A stretch of DNA of 37,675 nucleotides, taken from Roseomonas sp. KE0001. Lineage in GTDB: Bacteria; Pseudomonadota; Alphaproteobacteria; Acetobacterales; Acetobacteraceae. The notes under the pieces are model-generated. The model did not search any database and was not told where the DNA came from. It saw nothing but the letters and a program-made list of their open reading frames with translations. The stretch is from contig NZ_RCVQ01000017.1 in NCBI RefSeq assembly GCF_016107285.1, positions 1 through 37,675 of the forward strand, written 5' to 3'. Positions 23,865 to 32,124 of this stretch are shown piece by piece. The translations under genes were made by a program, and so were the position numbers. Position 1 is the first letter of the stretch, and every line of letters starts with the position of its first letter.

Positions 23865-24905
23865 TCATCCTTCTCGCGGCATCGGCGCTATGGGGCTCGC
23901 CGTCACACCGCTGCCCAAATTGAGAGCCTTGCCCAAGGCACGCGAGAAGTCATGGGCCGCCGACCAGCGGATATGGATGGCGTCGAAGAAGGCTTCACGG
24001 CTCACGACCTGGGCCGCATCGCCATCCCAGTACTCTGCCTGTGTTCCGCGCAGGCTTTCGGTCATCTCGCGGCGGAAGGCGGCGAGGGTCTTTCCCTGCG
24101 GGTCGCCTTGCGCCTTCCAGTCGGGATGCAGAGGCGTGGACACGACCATCAGGCGCCGGCCTTCGTGTTGCAGGCGCACCGCCAGGCTGTTCAGGGCCGC
24201 GAAGCAGGCCGGATCGGGGCCACGGACCATGCTGTAGTACAGGCCGCGGTCGCCTTCCATGTCGAGCGGACCGCTGCCATAGCGGTCGAAGACCAGGGGA
24301 TCGACCTTGTTGTGGCCCGAACGCTTGCCGGCGATCTCAATGGCGTTCCGGATCAGGGAACTCGGCGCGAAGTAGCGCAGATAGAAACGCCAGGGAGATG
24401 CCTGGGCGAAGACATAGGCATCGGCATCCTCGCGGTTGAACACCTCCGCCGCGCTCTTCGAGCAATTCTCGAAGTCCTGCGGCGAGGCGATCATGACCAC
24501 CTCCCGGATGGAACGGTTCCGGTCCAGCAGCCAGTTCGCCGCGAAGACGCTCTGATGCGCGGCAAGCCCACAGAAGGCGCCGTTGAGCGGCGCGATGCCC
24601 GGCGCCTGCTGGATCACCGCCTCGCCATCGAAATGGCGCCAGGCCACGGAGGAGCCCACCACCAGCAGGTTCGGCGATCGTTGCGGCGGATGATTCCGGT
24701 GAAATGCCAGCTTCTCGTCGACGCAAAGCGAGTTGGAAAAGGCGGGCGGAGGCAGGTTGCCGGTGGCTTGCAGGGTGAAGAGGATGGCGTAGAAGCCCAT
24801 CAGCGCCGCCGCGGCGCTGCCCAGCACGGTCAGGATGTAGCGGGGCGAGACCGCGGGGGCCTCTCCCCCCTCCGGTCCCTGCTGGTCCCTTGGCGGCGCC
24901 GACAT
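23865..24905 (-). CDS. Membrane-anchored SGNH/AlgJ-like protein, EPS acylation partner
   Basis: 346-residue protein with one N-terminal membrane helix (about 22-45, ILTVLGSAAAALMGFYAILF) and a large periplasmic domain. The domain has a GDSL-like block I, NLLVVGSSVAWRHF (GSS 84-86, Ser86 as likely nucleophile), and a block V Asp-x-x-His, DAIHIRW (308-311). This is the layout of the SGNH proteins that work beside MBOAT enzymes in polysaccharide acylation (AlgJ/AlgX, DltD-like). It follows the ACP gene by 3 bases and is the last gene of the MBOAT-FkbH-ACP operon. Overall similarity to AlgJ cannot be measured here; an esterase acting on EPS is the alternative. Confidence 0.8.
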   Translation of the reverse strand: MSAPPRDQQGPEGGEAPAVSPRYILTVLGSAAAALMGFYAILFTLQATGNLPPPAFSNSLCVDEKLAFHRNHPPQRSPNLLVVGSSVAWRHFDGEAVIQQAPGIAPLNGAFCGLAAHQSVFAANWLLDRNRSIREVVMIASPQDFENCSKSAAEVFNREDADAYVFAQASPWRFYLRYFAPSSLIRNAIEIAGKRSGHNKVDPLVFDRYGSGPLDMEGDRGLYYSMVRGPDPACFAALNSLAVRLQHEGRRLMVVSTPLHPDWKAQGDPQGKTLAAFRREMTESLRGTQAEYWDGDAAQVVSREAFFDAIHIRWSAAHDFSRALGKALNLGSGVTASPIAPMPREG

Positions 24906-24908
24906 GGC

Positions 24909-25157
24909 TCAGCGTCCTTCCTTCTTGCGGGCAATCAGCTGCACGAAGTCGCCGACATCGTGCAGGCTCTCGAGCTCGGCCGTGCGGAAGCGGACGCCGA
25001 AGCGCACTTCCGCCGCCACCACCAGGTTCACATGCGCCTGGCTGTCCCAGCCTGGAACGTCCGCCGCCGTGGTCTTGGGCGTCAGGGTGATGCCGTCATC
25101 GTCGAAGACATCCTGAAACACTTCGGTCAGCGCGGAATAGATCTCGGCCTCGGTCAT
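24909..25157 (-). CDS. Acyl carrier protein
   Basis: 82-residue stand-alone acyl carrier protein. The phosphopantetheine serine is Ser39 in PGWDSQAHVNLV, with acidic helix I (EIYSALTEVFQDVFDDD) before it. The form GWDS-x-x-H is that of ACPs paired with FkbH-type proteins rather than the fatty-acid ACP signature DSLDTVE. Its start forms an ATGA overlap with the FkbH stop, so the two are translated together. It should carry the acyl or glyceryl unit made by the FkbH protein to the membrane acyltransferase. Confidence 0.92.
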   Translation of the reverse strand: MTEAEIYSALTEVFQDVFDDDGITLTPKTTAADVPGWDSQAHVNLVVAAEVRFGVRFRTAELESLHDVGDFVQLIARKKEGR

Positions 25158-27079
25158 GCGGCTTCCACTTCGATGAAATGTGTGAGGGTCTGGGCGGCCC
25201 CCAGTTCGTAGCGCCAGAAGGTCGCGCCCGGCTCGGCGCCGGCGGGCGCGGGAAGGGGGGCGAAGCCCAGGCGGGCATAATGCTCGGCCACCATCCCGTT
25301 GCGCGCGGTCGGGCGGTACTCGCCGATCAGCGCCGTGGCCCCCTTGCGGGCTGCGGCACGGGCCAGGACATCCAGCGTCGCCTGTTCGACCTGGCGGCCG
25401 AGCACGCGGCAACTCATCAGCCAGGTGTCGATCAACAGCTCATTGGCCGCCAGGGCGGCGTCGGGGCGGGCGATCACCACGCTGATCAGCCCGTTGTCGC
25501 CGAAGCGATCGCGCAACCGCAGCGACAGCATCACCGTCTCCGGATCGGTGGAGAAGCGTTCCGTCTCGACCTCGGTGTAACGGCGGGTGGTCAGGTTGAA
25601 CTGGTTGGTCTTGTTGATCAGCTGCGTGACGCGCGGCAGTTCGCCGGCGCCCACTTCCTTGACCGTCATGGTCATGGCCAGACTGCGCAGATAGCCTTCC
25701 AGATCCGTCGCCTGGTCCAGCGCCGCCTTGCGCTCGGCGTTCAGCACGTAGCTGCGGTTACGCGCCGCATCGTCGGCGGTGAAGGTGGCGGCCTCGAAAT
25801 AGCCGCCGGCAGCGACCGTCTCGGGGTAGTTCGCCACATCCTCAGGCAGTTCGGGCACCGCCACCTCGGGCAGTTCGCGGCGGACGATCTCGCGCTCGGC
25901 CGGGTTGTCATCAACGAAGACCAGGCTGTCGAGGCCGATGTTCAGCGTCCTGGCGATCTGCCGGAGATTTCCCGCCTTGTCGTTCCAATTGGCCATGAAG
26001 CAGGCGATGTCACCGCGCTTCAGCACCATCTCGGGGTGCCTGGCGAAGGCTTCCTCGGCCACCTCCTGGGTGTTCTTGCTGCAGACCGCCAGGATGACGC
26101 CGCGCCGGCCGAGCGCCGCGGCATAGCGCTGGAAGGCCAGGAAGGCCTCGCCGGTCGCATTGCCCTGGCCGAGCTTGATGCCGTCCAGCCCGTCATCGCC
26201 GATCACGCCGCCCCAGATCGTGTTGTCGAGATCGAGCACCAGGCACTTTCGCGACAGGCCGGCCACGGCCATGACCACACGGGCCAGCAGGTCGCCGTAG
26301 AGCGGCGCCAGGATCGGGCTGACCAGTTGCTTCGCCTGGTGCCAGCGCACCGGATCGGCGAGCCCCGCCGCCTGGCCCTGTCGCGCCGCCATCCAGGCGA
26401 GGTCGAGCAACAGCACGCCATCCTCCCGCGCCGCAGCGCGGATGGCGGTGTTCAGCCGCTCGGTCACGGCATAAGGCGCCGCCGGCACCAGCGCCTCGAA
26501 GGAACCGAAGATCGGCGGGTCGGCCGGCACCAGGGTCTGTTGCACCACCTGCGCCCCGTAACGCTCGCGCGCCCGGCGCCAGAGCAGGCGCAGCTCCTCC
26601 ACCCGGGCGGTGACGGCGGCCACGACCTCGGCCTCGGCGGCTTCCAGGGGCAGGTCGATGGGCGCGTCCCGGGCATCAAGGGCCAGCAGGATCAGTTGCG
26701 GCGCGAAGGCCGCGAGGTCCGGATCCTCGCCCAGCAGGGCTTGGCGATACAGGCCATAGGGCGCGACATGCACCGAGAGCGCCAGGCGGCGGCCCAGGCC
26801 GGAGACCCGGATCGAGGGGACGAGGTGGTCCACGGTGTGGGAGGCCAGGATGGCGAGACGCAGCGGCGTCAGGGCCGGACTCTGCTGGCCCGGCGCGGCC
26901 GGGTCGGCCAGGCCTTCCGCAGCCAGGCGGTCGATCCGCCCGGTCAGGGTGAAGTCGCGGCGATAGCCGGAAAGCCGGATGGCCGCGGCCAGCCTGGCCC
27001 TGGGCTCGGTCAGGCGTCGGGCCTCGCCGATCGCGGCGGAAAGATCCGCATGGAGCGGCAGCCAGGCGAGTTGATCCAT
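25154..27079 (-). CDS. FkbH-like HAD protein (glyceryl-ACP synthase family)
   Basis: 641-residue protein with FkbH architecture: an N-terminal SGNH-like part (LRLAILASHTVDHL at 73-86), a HAD phosphatase domain with DLDNT at 283-287 (LVLDLDNTIWGGVIGDDG) and VFVDDNPAERE, and a C-terminal GNAT-like part (NKTNQFNLTTRRY, DRFGDNGLISVV). Characterised FkbH proteins take 1,3-bisphosphoglycerate, remove the phosphate and load the glyceryl group on an ACP. Here the ACP is coupled by ATGA overlap and an MBOAT gene lies 10 bases upstream. The methyltransferase and dehydrogenases that build methoxymalonyl-ACP are absent. The inference is that glyceryl, or a simple derivative, is moved to the EPS. Confidence 0.93.
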   Translation of the reverse strand: MDQLAWLPLHADLSAAIGEARRLTEPRARLAAAIRLSGYRRDFTLTGRIDRLAAEGLADPAAPGQQSPALTPLRLAILASHTVDHLVPSIRVSGLGRRLALSVHVAPYGLYRQALLGEDPDLAAFAPQLILLALDARDAPIDLPLEAAEAEVVAAVTARVEELRLLWRRARERYGAQVVQQTLVPADPPIFGSFEALVPAAPYAVTERLNTAIRAAAREDGVLLLDLAWMAARQGQAAGLADPVRWHQAKQLVSPILAPLYGDLLARVVMAVAGLSRKCLVLDLDNTIWGGVIGDDGLDGIKLGQGNATGEAFLAFQRYAAALGRRGVILAVCSKNTQEVAEEAFARHPEMVLKRGDIACFMANWNDKAGNLRQIARTLNIGLDSLVFVDDNPAEREIVRRELPEVAVPELPEDVANYPETVAAGGYFEAATFTADDAARNRSYVLNAERKAALDQATDLEGYLRSLAMTMTVKEVGAGELPRVTQLINKTNQFNLTTRRYTEVETERFSTDPETVMLSLRLRDRFGDNGLISVVIARPDAALAANELLIDTWLMSCRVLGRQVEQATLDVLARAAARKGATALIGEYRPTARNGMVAEHYARLGFAPLPAPAGAEPGATFWRYELGAAQTLTHFIEVEAA

Positions 27080-27089
27080 GATCCCGTTC

Positions 27090-28703
27090 TCAGAACTGGA
27101 AGTAGAGGAATTCGGTCGGCGCGGCCGAGAAGGCGCGGGCCAGGGCGAAGAAGCCGAGCAGGCCGATCACCACGCCGAGGGCCGGCGTCGGGCGCCAGGT
27201 TGCGCCCGGCAGGAAGGGCTCCAGCCAGCTCTGGCGCGGGCGCCAGCCAAGCGCGGTGCGATAGTGCCGCATCCATTGCTGGGTGTTCGGCAGGGTCCAG
27301 ACGAAGGCCAGGAGCAGGCCGATCAGGGCCGCATCGGTCAGATTGAAGAAAGGTACGGCATCGACGGTCAGCCCGAGGAAGCCGACCAGGCCGGAGAGCA
27401 CCGGAAGGCCGGCCATCACCGGCGGCACCACCACGCCGTTCAGCCCGGCCATCCCGGCCAGCATGGTGAGCGCCCCGGTCAGGCTGGGTGCGCGGAAGAA
27501 GACCATGGCGACATTGACGCAGAGGAAGGTCAGCAGGACGGCTGCCCCGCGGTGCAGCCACCTGTCGCTGTCGAGCTTCCAGCCCCAGCGCACCTTCAGC
27601 GCCCGCCAGGCATGCGCCGCCACCAGGTAGAAGCCATGCAGCAGGCCGAAGGCCACGAACTGCCACCCCGCCCCATGCCAGACGCCGGAGATGAACATGG
27701 TCAGGATGGTCGGATAGGCCACCAGGCTGATGAAGGTGCCGAAGGTCATCTTGCCGCGGCGGGGCAGCGGCTTGCCGGCGGCGACGCGGGCGCGCGTCAC
27801 CCGCATGACGATCGGGTTGTAGACATAGGCCGTCAGGAAGCGCGTCAGCGTCATGTGCCAGCGCGACCAGAACTCGATGACGTTGCGGGCCTTGTAGGGG
27901 CTGTCGAAGTTCGGCGGCAGGCTGATGCCGAAGAGCAGGCCGAGGCCGATCGCCATATCGGTGTAGCCCGAGAAGTCGAAATAGATCTGCAACGTGTAGC
28001 TCAGCGCGCCGCTCCAGGCATCGAGCAGCGACAGCGCCGCGCCGGCCTCGGCGGCCGCGAAGACGGGACCCGCATCGGCGCCCAGCGGATCGGCGAAGAC
28101 CACCTTCTTGAACAGGCCGAGCAGGAAGAGCGTGGCGCCCACCGAGATGTTGTCGAAACGCGGCCGGAAGTTTCGGGGGTCGCTGAACTGCGACAGCATC
28201 TCCCGGTGGTGGGTGATGGGGCCGGCGATCAGATGCGGGAAGAAGGTGATGAAGAGGCAGTAGTTGAGGAAATCATGCTCGACGACGGCGCCGTCATGCG
28301 CGTCGCTCAGATAGGCGATCTGCTGGAAGGTGAAGAAGGAGATGGCCAGGGGCAGGACAATGTTGGGCACGCTCCAGCCCAGGCCGAAGGCATCGTCGAC
28401 CGCGCCCACCAGAAAGCCCATGTACTTGAAATAGCACAGCAGGATCAGGTTCGCGGCGATGCCCAGCACCAGCACGAGGCGCGAGGGCCTGCGCAGCAAA
28501 TAGCCGCCCAGGACATAGTTCGCGACCATGCTGCCCAGCAGGAGAGGCACGTATTGCGGGTCCCACCATCCGTAGAAGACCAGCGAGGCGAGCGTGAGCC
28601 AGACCCCGGCCAGGCGCTGCCGACCCGTTCCCGCCAGGACGAAGAAGCCCAGCAGCACGATCGGCAGGAAGCCGAGAATGAAGGTTGCGGAGTTGAACAG
28701 CAT
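27090..28703 (-). CDS. MBOAT-family membrane O-acyltransferase (AlgI-like)
   Basis: 537-residue polytopic acyltransferase of the AlgI/DltB branch. It has the typical start MLFNSATFILGFLPIVL, FYGWWDPQYVPLLLGS, PLAISFFTFQQIAYLSD, FPHLIAGPITHH, FSGYTDMAIGLG, the first conserved His283 in EFWSRWHMTLTRF and catalytic His343 in ISGVWHGAGW. AlgI-type enzymes pass an acyl group across the inner membrane to periplasmic partners. It heads an operon with FkbH, ACP and SGNH genes. AAGG lies about 8 bases before the ATG, and a large inverted repeat sits 71-112 bases upstream. Acetate is the usual group for this family; here the ACP context suggests another donor. Confidence 0.95.
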   Translation of the reverse strand: MLFNSATFILGFLPIVLLGFFVLAGTGRQRLAGVWLTLASLVFYGWWDPQYVPLLLGSMVANYVLGGYLLRRPSRLVLVLGIAANLILLCYFKYMGFLVGAVDDAFGLGWSVPNIVLPLAISFFTFQQIAYLSDAHDGAVVEHDFLNYCLFITFFPHLIAGPITHHREMLSQFSDPRNFRPRFDNISVGATLFLLGLFKKVVFADPLGADAGPVFAAAEAGAALSLLDAWSGALSYTLQIYFDFSGYTDMAIGLGLLFGISLPPNFDSPYKARNVIEFWSRWHMTLTRFLTAYVYNPIVMRVTRARVAAGKPLPRRGKMTFGTFISLVAYPTILTMFISGVWHGAGWQFVAFGLLHGFYLVAAHAWRALKVRWGWKLDSDRWLHRGAAVLLTFLCVNVAMVFFRAPSLTGALTMLAGMAGLNGVVVPPVMAGLPVLSGLVGFLGLTVDAVPFFNLTDAALIGLLLAFVWTLPNTQQWMRHYRTALGWRPRQSWLEPFLPGATWRPTPALGVVIGLLGFFALARAFSAAPTEFLYFQF

Positions 28704-28773
28704 GGTCTGACCTTCATTCGGGCAGGCAAAGCGGGACGGGGCACACCGGCCAACCGGAACGTGTCCGGCATCG

Positions 28774-28815
28774 GCGCATATGTTGGATAATACTCAAAAA
28801 TTATCCGATATGCGC
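28774..28815. repeat. Two-part inverted repeat before the acylation operon
   Basis: GCGCATAT (28774-28781) pairs with ATATGCGC (28808-28815), and GGATAAT (28785-28791) pairs with ATTATCC (28800-28806), around the 8-base loop ACTCAAAA. That gives 15 paired bases, with a 3-versus-1-base internal loop. It lies in the 182-bp gap between the flippase end and the MBOAT start. With no T-run it looks more like an operator or leader hairpin than a terminator. Confidence 0.6.
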
Positions 28816-28885
28816 GCGCCTGGAGAAGATCACAGGATTTTTACGATTTGTCTTCGTGAAATATTGCCATTTCATGACTTCCCGT

Positions 28886-30202
28886 TCATGAGGCCGCCGC
28901 GATGATCCGAGCTTTCCGCCGTGCCTGCAACACCATGTGCAGCATCAGAGTGAAATAGGCGAAGGCCTCGAAGCCGTAGACTGCGACGTAGCCGATGATG
29001 AAGCCGTCGATGGACCAGTTCTGCCAGGCAGCGACTGCGGTCATGATCAGCATGCCCAGGAAGGACAGCGCGGCGCGGCGCGCCAGGGGCGCAAGCCAGC
29101 CGATGGCGGCCAGGACGGCACCGCTCGCCGTCTGCACCAGCATCAGGAAGAGCATGACGCAGATGGCGATGCGCGTGCTTTCCGACACCACTTCGGGGTG
29201 GCCCAGCAGGGTGCCGAAGAACCTGTCGCCCAGGACATAGATGATCCCGGCGCCCACGGTGAAGGGCAGGGCACTGAGCCCGAAGGACAGCCGGATCCAG
29301 CGCATCAGCCTGGCCACGTCGTGCGCGTGATAGGCCTGCGTCTGATGCGGCATCATGGTTTCAGCCACGGTCAGGAAGGCGGTGACGCCGAATCGGGTCA
29401 CCTTGTAGAACATGTCGAAGACGACCAGAGCCAGCGCGTCCCGGTAGATCAGCGGGATGACATAGTAGGGATAGATATAGATCAGGAACTCCGACAGGGA
29501 GAGCACGGCGGAGGCGGTGATGCCGCGCAGATCCGCCCGCAGCACGCGGAAGCCCTGGCCGATCCGCGCCCCGCTGAGGAAGCCGAGCCGCCGCCGCGCC
29601 ACCAGGAAGAGCGCCACCAGGCCGGAAAGCCAGAGCAGCACGAAGCAGATGGCATAGACCGTCAGCGGCAGGCCGAAGGCCAGCGCCGCGGTCAGCAGCA
29701 CCAGCACCAGGCGGCGCAGGAAATCGATGCCCTCGGTCAGCACATAGGCATCGAAGGCATTGGCGGCGAGGCGCAGGATCATCCAGGGCAGGGGCAGAAC
29801 CGACCCGGCGAAGAGCAGCAGATAGATCGGCCGATAAGCCGCCAGCCCGAGATCCGCCGTCCAGAGCGCCACGCCGAAGGCCAGCGTCGCCAGGATGGCG
29901 GCGGCCGAATAGCTCCACAGCGCCGCGGCGACGGCGCTGCCAAGCTCCTGCCGGGAGGAACTCTCGGGATGCAGGAAATTCTGTCGCATCCGTCCGAAGA
30001 GCCGCAGCGAGATGCCCAGATCGGCCTGCAGAACCAGCGAGGCGAAGGCGATGACGGTCGCGAAGAAAGCGTAGTCGTGCAGACCGACCTGCCGCACCAG
30101 GCTATAGGTCAGCAGGAAGCTCCAGAGCGTTGCCAGGGCAGTGTTGGTGGCCTTCAGCAGGAAGAAGGTCGCGGATTTCCGCGCCGCCGCACTCTTCAGC
30201 AT
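28886..30202 (-). CDS. Second flippase-like polysaccharide transporter
   Basis: 438-residue membrane protein with about 12 hydrophobic segments, starting ATFFLLKATNTALATLWSFL. QADLGISLRLFGRMRQNF, a charged loop and FDMFYKVTRFGVTAFLTVAE follow the MOP/Wzx plan, although similarity to the flippase at 18185 is low by eye. It is the last gene of the right-hand minus-strand operon. Its ATG overlaps the preceding stop as TGATG. The inference is that it moves a lipid-linked glycan or glycosyl carrier made by this operon. A lone MOP protein could export another lipid-linked product. Confidence 0.8.
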   Translation of the reverse strand: MLKSAAARKSATFFLLKATNTALATLWSFLLTYSLVRQVGLHDYAFFATVIAFASLVLQADLGISLRLFGRMRQNFLHPESSSRQELGSAVAAALWSYSAAAILATLAFGVALWTADLGLAAYRPIYLLLFAGSVLPLPWMILRLAANAFDAYVLTEGIDFLRRLVLVLLTAALAFGLPLTVYAICFVLLWLSGLVALFLVARRRLGFLSGARIGQGFRVLRADLRGITASAVLSLSEFLIYIYPYYVIPLIYRDALALVVFDMFYKVTRFGVTAFLTVAETMMPHQTQAYHAHDVARLMRWIRLSFGLSALPFTVGAGIIYVLGDRFFGTLLGHPEVVSESTRIAICVMLFLMLVQTASGAVLAAIGWLAPLARRAALSFLGMLIMTAVAAWQNWSIDGFIIGYVAVYGFEAFAYFTLMLHMVLQARRKARIIAAAS

Positions 30203-31365
30203 CAGCGCCGCCCCAGCCAGCGCTCGGCACGGTCACGCAACCTGTGCCGGCCGGCCTGGACCGCGAATTTTCCGCCCCGCAGCCACCGCGTCAGCCTGGG
30301 CGGCAGGGAGGAGGCGCGCAGCTTGGCCACGGCGGACACGGCTTCGGCCTGCGGTGCGAGGTCGATCAGGAAGCCCGCCGCCAGGGCGCGCAGGCACCAT
30401 TCCAGATCCTCCGCCTCGTCCCAGGCGACGGCCTCGTTCAGCGGGCAGCGCTCGTGCACGTCCTTGCGGACGCAGAACAGCCCGCCATCGACATAGGGCA
30501 GACCGCGGGCATAGAGGTCCAGATAGCGTTCCGCCGGCACCCGCCGCAGGCTGGAGGGCGTCAGCCGCGGCACATGGCCCGGGAGGCCGGTATCGTGCAC
30601 GCCGAGGGAGAGATAATCCTCCCGCGCCCCATCGCCCTGGGTGAAGACGCGGGGCGTGATGATCTCGAACTCCTCCGGCACATGGCGCAGCGTGTCGGGC
30701 GCCAGCAACACCCGGCTGTGCAGGATGGCAATGCGAGGTCCCTTCAGGGCGCGGATCAGCGCGTTCTTCTTCCGGCAGATCATCACCCGCGGGCCGGACG
30801 GCAGGTCGTGAGCCAGATAGCCCACCTGAGGGTAACCCTCGAGGCAGGCCTCGCCCCCCGAGGGGCCGCAGACCAGGATCTCGCCCCCCTGTTCCGGCCG
30901 CAGTTCCGGCTGGCGCAGCAAGGCGTCGAGGCAGGCGCGCAGCCGGGGCAACTCGGCCTCCTGGCCAGAGAAGACCACCCCCGCGCCCCATCCCGCGGGC
31001 GTCGGCGGCCGGGTGCGGACCAGTTCGATCTCTCCCTTGTCGGTATCGAGCCGCAGGGGATCGGCCTCACCGGCGGTCAGCTTGTAGGTCCATTGCCGGA
31101 TCAGCTTGAAGGAAACGAAGCGGGGCCAGAGATCGAAGACATTGGGCGAGTTGTCCTGCACCAGCAGCCGGCCTCCCGGCTGCAGGGCCCAGAGGCCGTA
31201 CTTCAGCGCATGCGCCATCAAGTTCCGGTAGATCAGCCGCTCCGTGCGGATGACCACGCGGGACAGACCCCGCATCGTCTTCAGCCGATACAGATCCTCA
31301 CGGCCGGAGACGGTGAACTCGCTCATGGCTTGGGTCTTTTCCTGTTGCTGCGGCATCGGGCCCAT
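30202..31365 (-). CDS. Glycosyltransferase-like protein with methyltransferase-like N-terminus
   Basis: 387-residue protein of mixed appearance. The first 60-70 residues (IYRNLMAHALKYGLWALQPGGRLLVQDNS) resemble the last part of a SAM-dependent methyltransferase but lack its cofactor-binding start. The rest looks like a GT-A domain: EAELPRLRACLDALLRQPEL, CRKKNALIRALKGPRIAILH, YVDGGLFCVRKDV and the acidic WDEAEDLEWCLRA near a likely catalytic site. It starts directly after the HAD stop (TGA ATG), and its own stop overlaps the flippase start. Other in-frame ATGs at 31356 and 31326 are possible starts. A glycosyltransferase role is likely; the N-terminal part may be only a structural remnant. Confidence 0.68.
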   Translation of the reverse strand: MGPMPQQQEKTQAMSEFTVSGREDLYRLKTMRGLSRVVIRTERLIYRNLMAHALKYGLWALQPGGRLLVQDNSPNVFDLWPRFVSFKLIRQWTYKLTAGEADPLRLDTDKGEIELVRTRPPTPAGWGAGVVFSGQEAELPRLRACLDALLRQPELRPEQGGEILVCGPSGGEACLEGYPQVGYLAHDLPSGPRVMICRKKNALIRALKGPRIAILHSRVLLAPDTLRHVPEEFEIITPRVFTQGDGAREDYLSLGVHDTGLPGHVPRLTPSSLRRVPAERYLDLYARGLPYVDGGLFCVRKDVHERCPLNEAVAWDEAEDLEWCLRALAAGFLIDLAPQAEAVSAVAKLRASSLPPRLTRWLRGGKFAVQAGRHRLRDRAERWLGRR

Positions 31366-32115
31366 TCAGGGCCGGCCCACGACGCCCCTGGCCCAGTCCC
31401 GCAGGGCAGGAAAGGCATGAAAGGTGCCATCCACCCCCGCATGGGCCGCGCGGCCGCTGCCGCCGTCATGCAGCTTCTGGAGCGTGGCGGCATTCAGGAC
31501 CTGCTTGCTGGCTACCACGTCGCACTCGGCATCACCGATGAACCAGACCCGGTCGCCCCTCTCCAGCTCCAGCTTGGCGGCGGCGATCTCGAAGGGTTTG
31601 AGGCCGGACTTGTCCACCCCGGCCTCCTCCGAGGTCACGACGGTGTCGAAATAGCGATCGATGCCGAAATAGACGAGCTTGCGGAACTGGATCTGCGCCG
31701 TCAGGTCGGTCACCAGGGCCAGCGGCAGGCCGGCGGCGCGCAGCTCGATCAAAAGGTCCTCCGCGCCGTGAAACAGCCGGGCGCTGGTCATCAGGGTGCG
31801 CCAGTAGGTCTGTTCCAGGTCAAGGGCGATGGCGGGCTGGCTGTTCAGCCCCAGCAGCTCGATCATCCTCTGGAAGTAGAGCAGGCGGTTGTGCGAGCTG
31901 GCGGTCGCCCCCAGCATCCGCTTCGTCTCATGCCGGGCCTGGCGGAAGGCGTCGTCGAATTGAGCCGGCTGCACCTTCAGTGCCTTGCCGACCTTGTTCC
32001 GGACCGCCTCCATCGCCCGCTCATGCGGCCGGCCATATTCGTAGAGGGTGTCGTCCAGATCGAAGAGGATGGCGCGCGGCTTCTCCCGCAGGGCCTCGGC
32101 GTTCAGGATCTTCAT
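31366..32115 (-). CDS. HAD-family phosphatase
   Basis: 249-residue haloacid-dehalogenase hydrolase. The nucleophile motif is ILFDLDDTLYEYG (Asp19, Asp21), motif II is in LALVTDLTAQ, motif III is a lysine near KSGLKPFEIA, and motif IV is VWFIGDAECDVVASK. It has a helical cap between motifs I and II. It should remove phosphate from a small sugar or polyol phosphate made by this operon. A perfect AGGAGG (32120-32125) lies four bases before the ATG and overlaps the stop codon of the upstream fusion gene, predicting strong, coupled translation. Confidence 0.9.
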   Translation of the reverse strand: MKILNAEALREKPRAILFDLDDTLYEYGRPHERAMEAVRNKVGKALKVQPAQFDDAFRQARHETKRMLGATASSHNRLLYFQRMIELLGLNSQPAIALDLEQTYWRTLMTSARLFHGAEDLLIELRAAGLPLALVTDLTAQIQFRKLVYFGIDRYFDTVVTSEEAGVDKSGLKPFEIAAAKLELERGDRVWFIGDAECDVVASKQVLNAATLQKLHDGGSGRAAHAGVDGTFHAFPALRDWARGVVGRP

Positions 32116-32124
32116 GATACCTCC

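Noticed and set aside
25178-27346. A 722-codon plus-strand open frame
   Set aside because: Antisense shadow of the FkbH-like gene with no recognisable motif.
24909-28703. Methoxymalonyl-ACP polyketide extender pathway
   Set aside because: FkbH and an ACP are present, but the methyltransferase, the two dehydrogenases and any polyketide synthase are absent.
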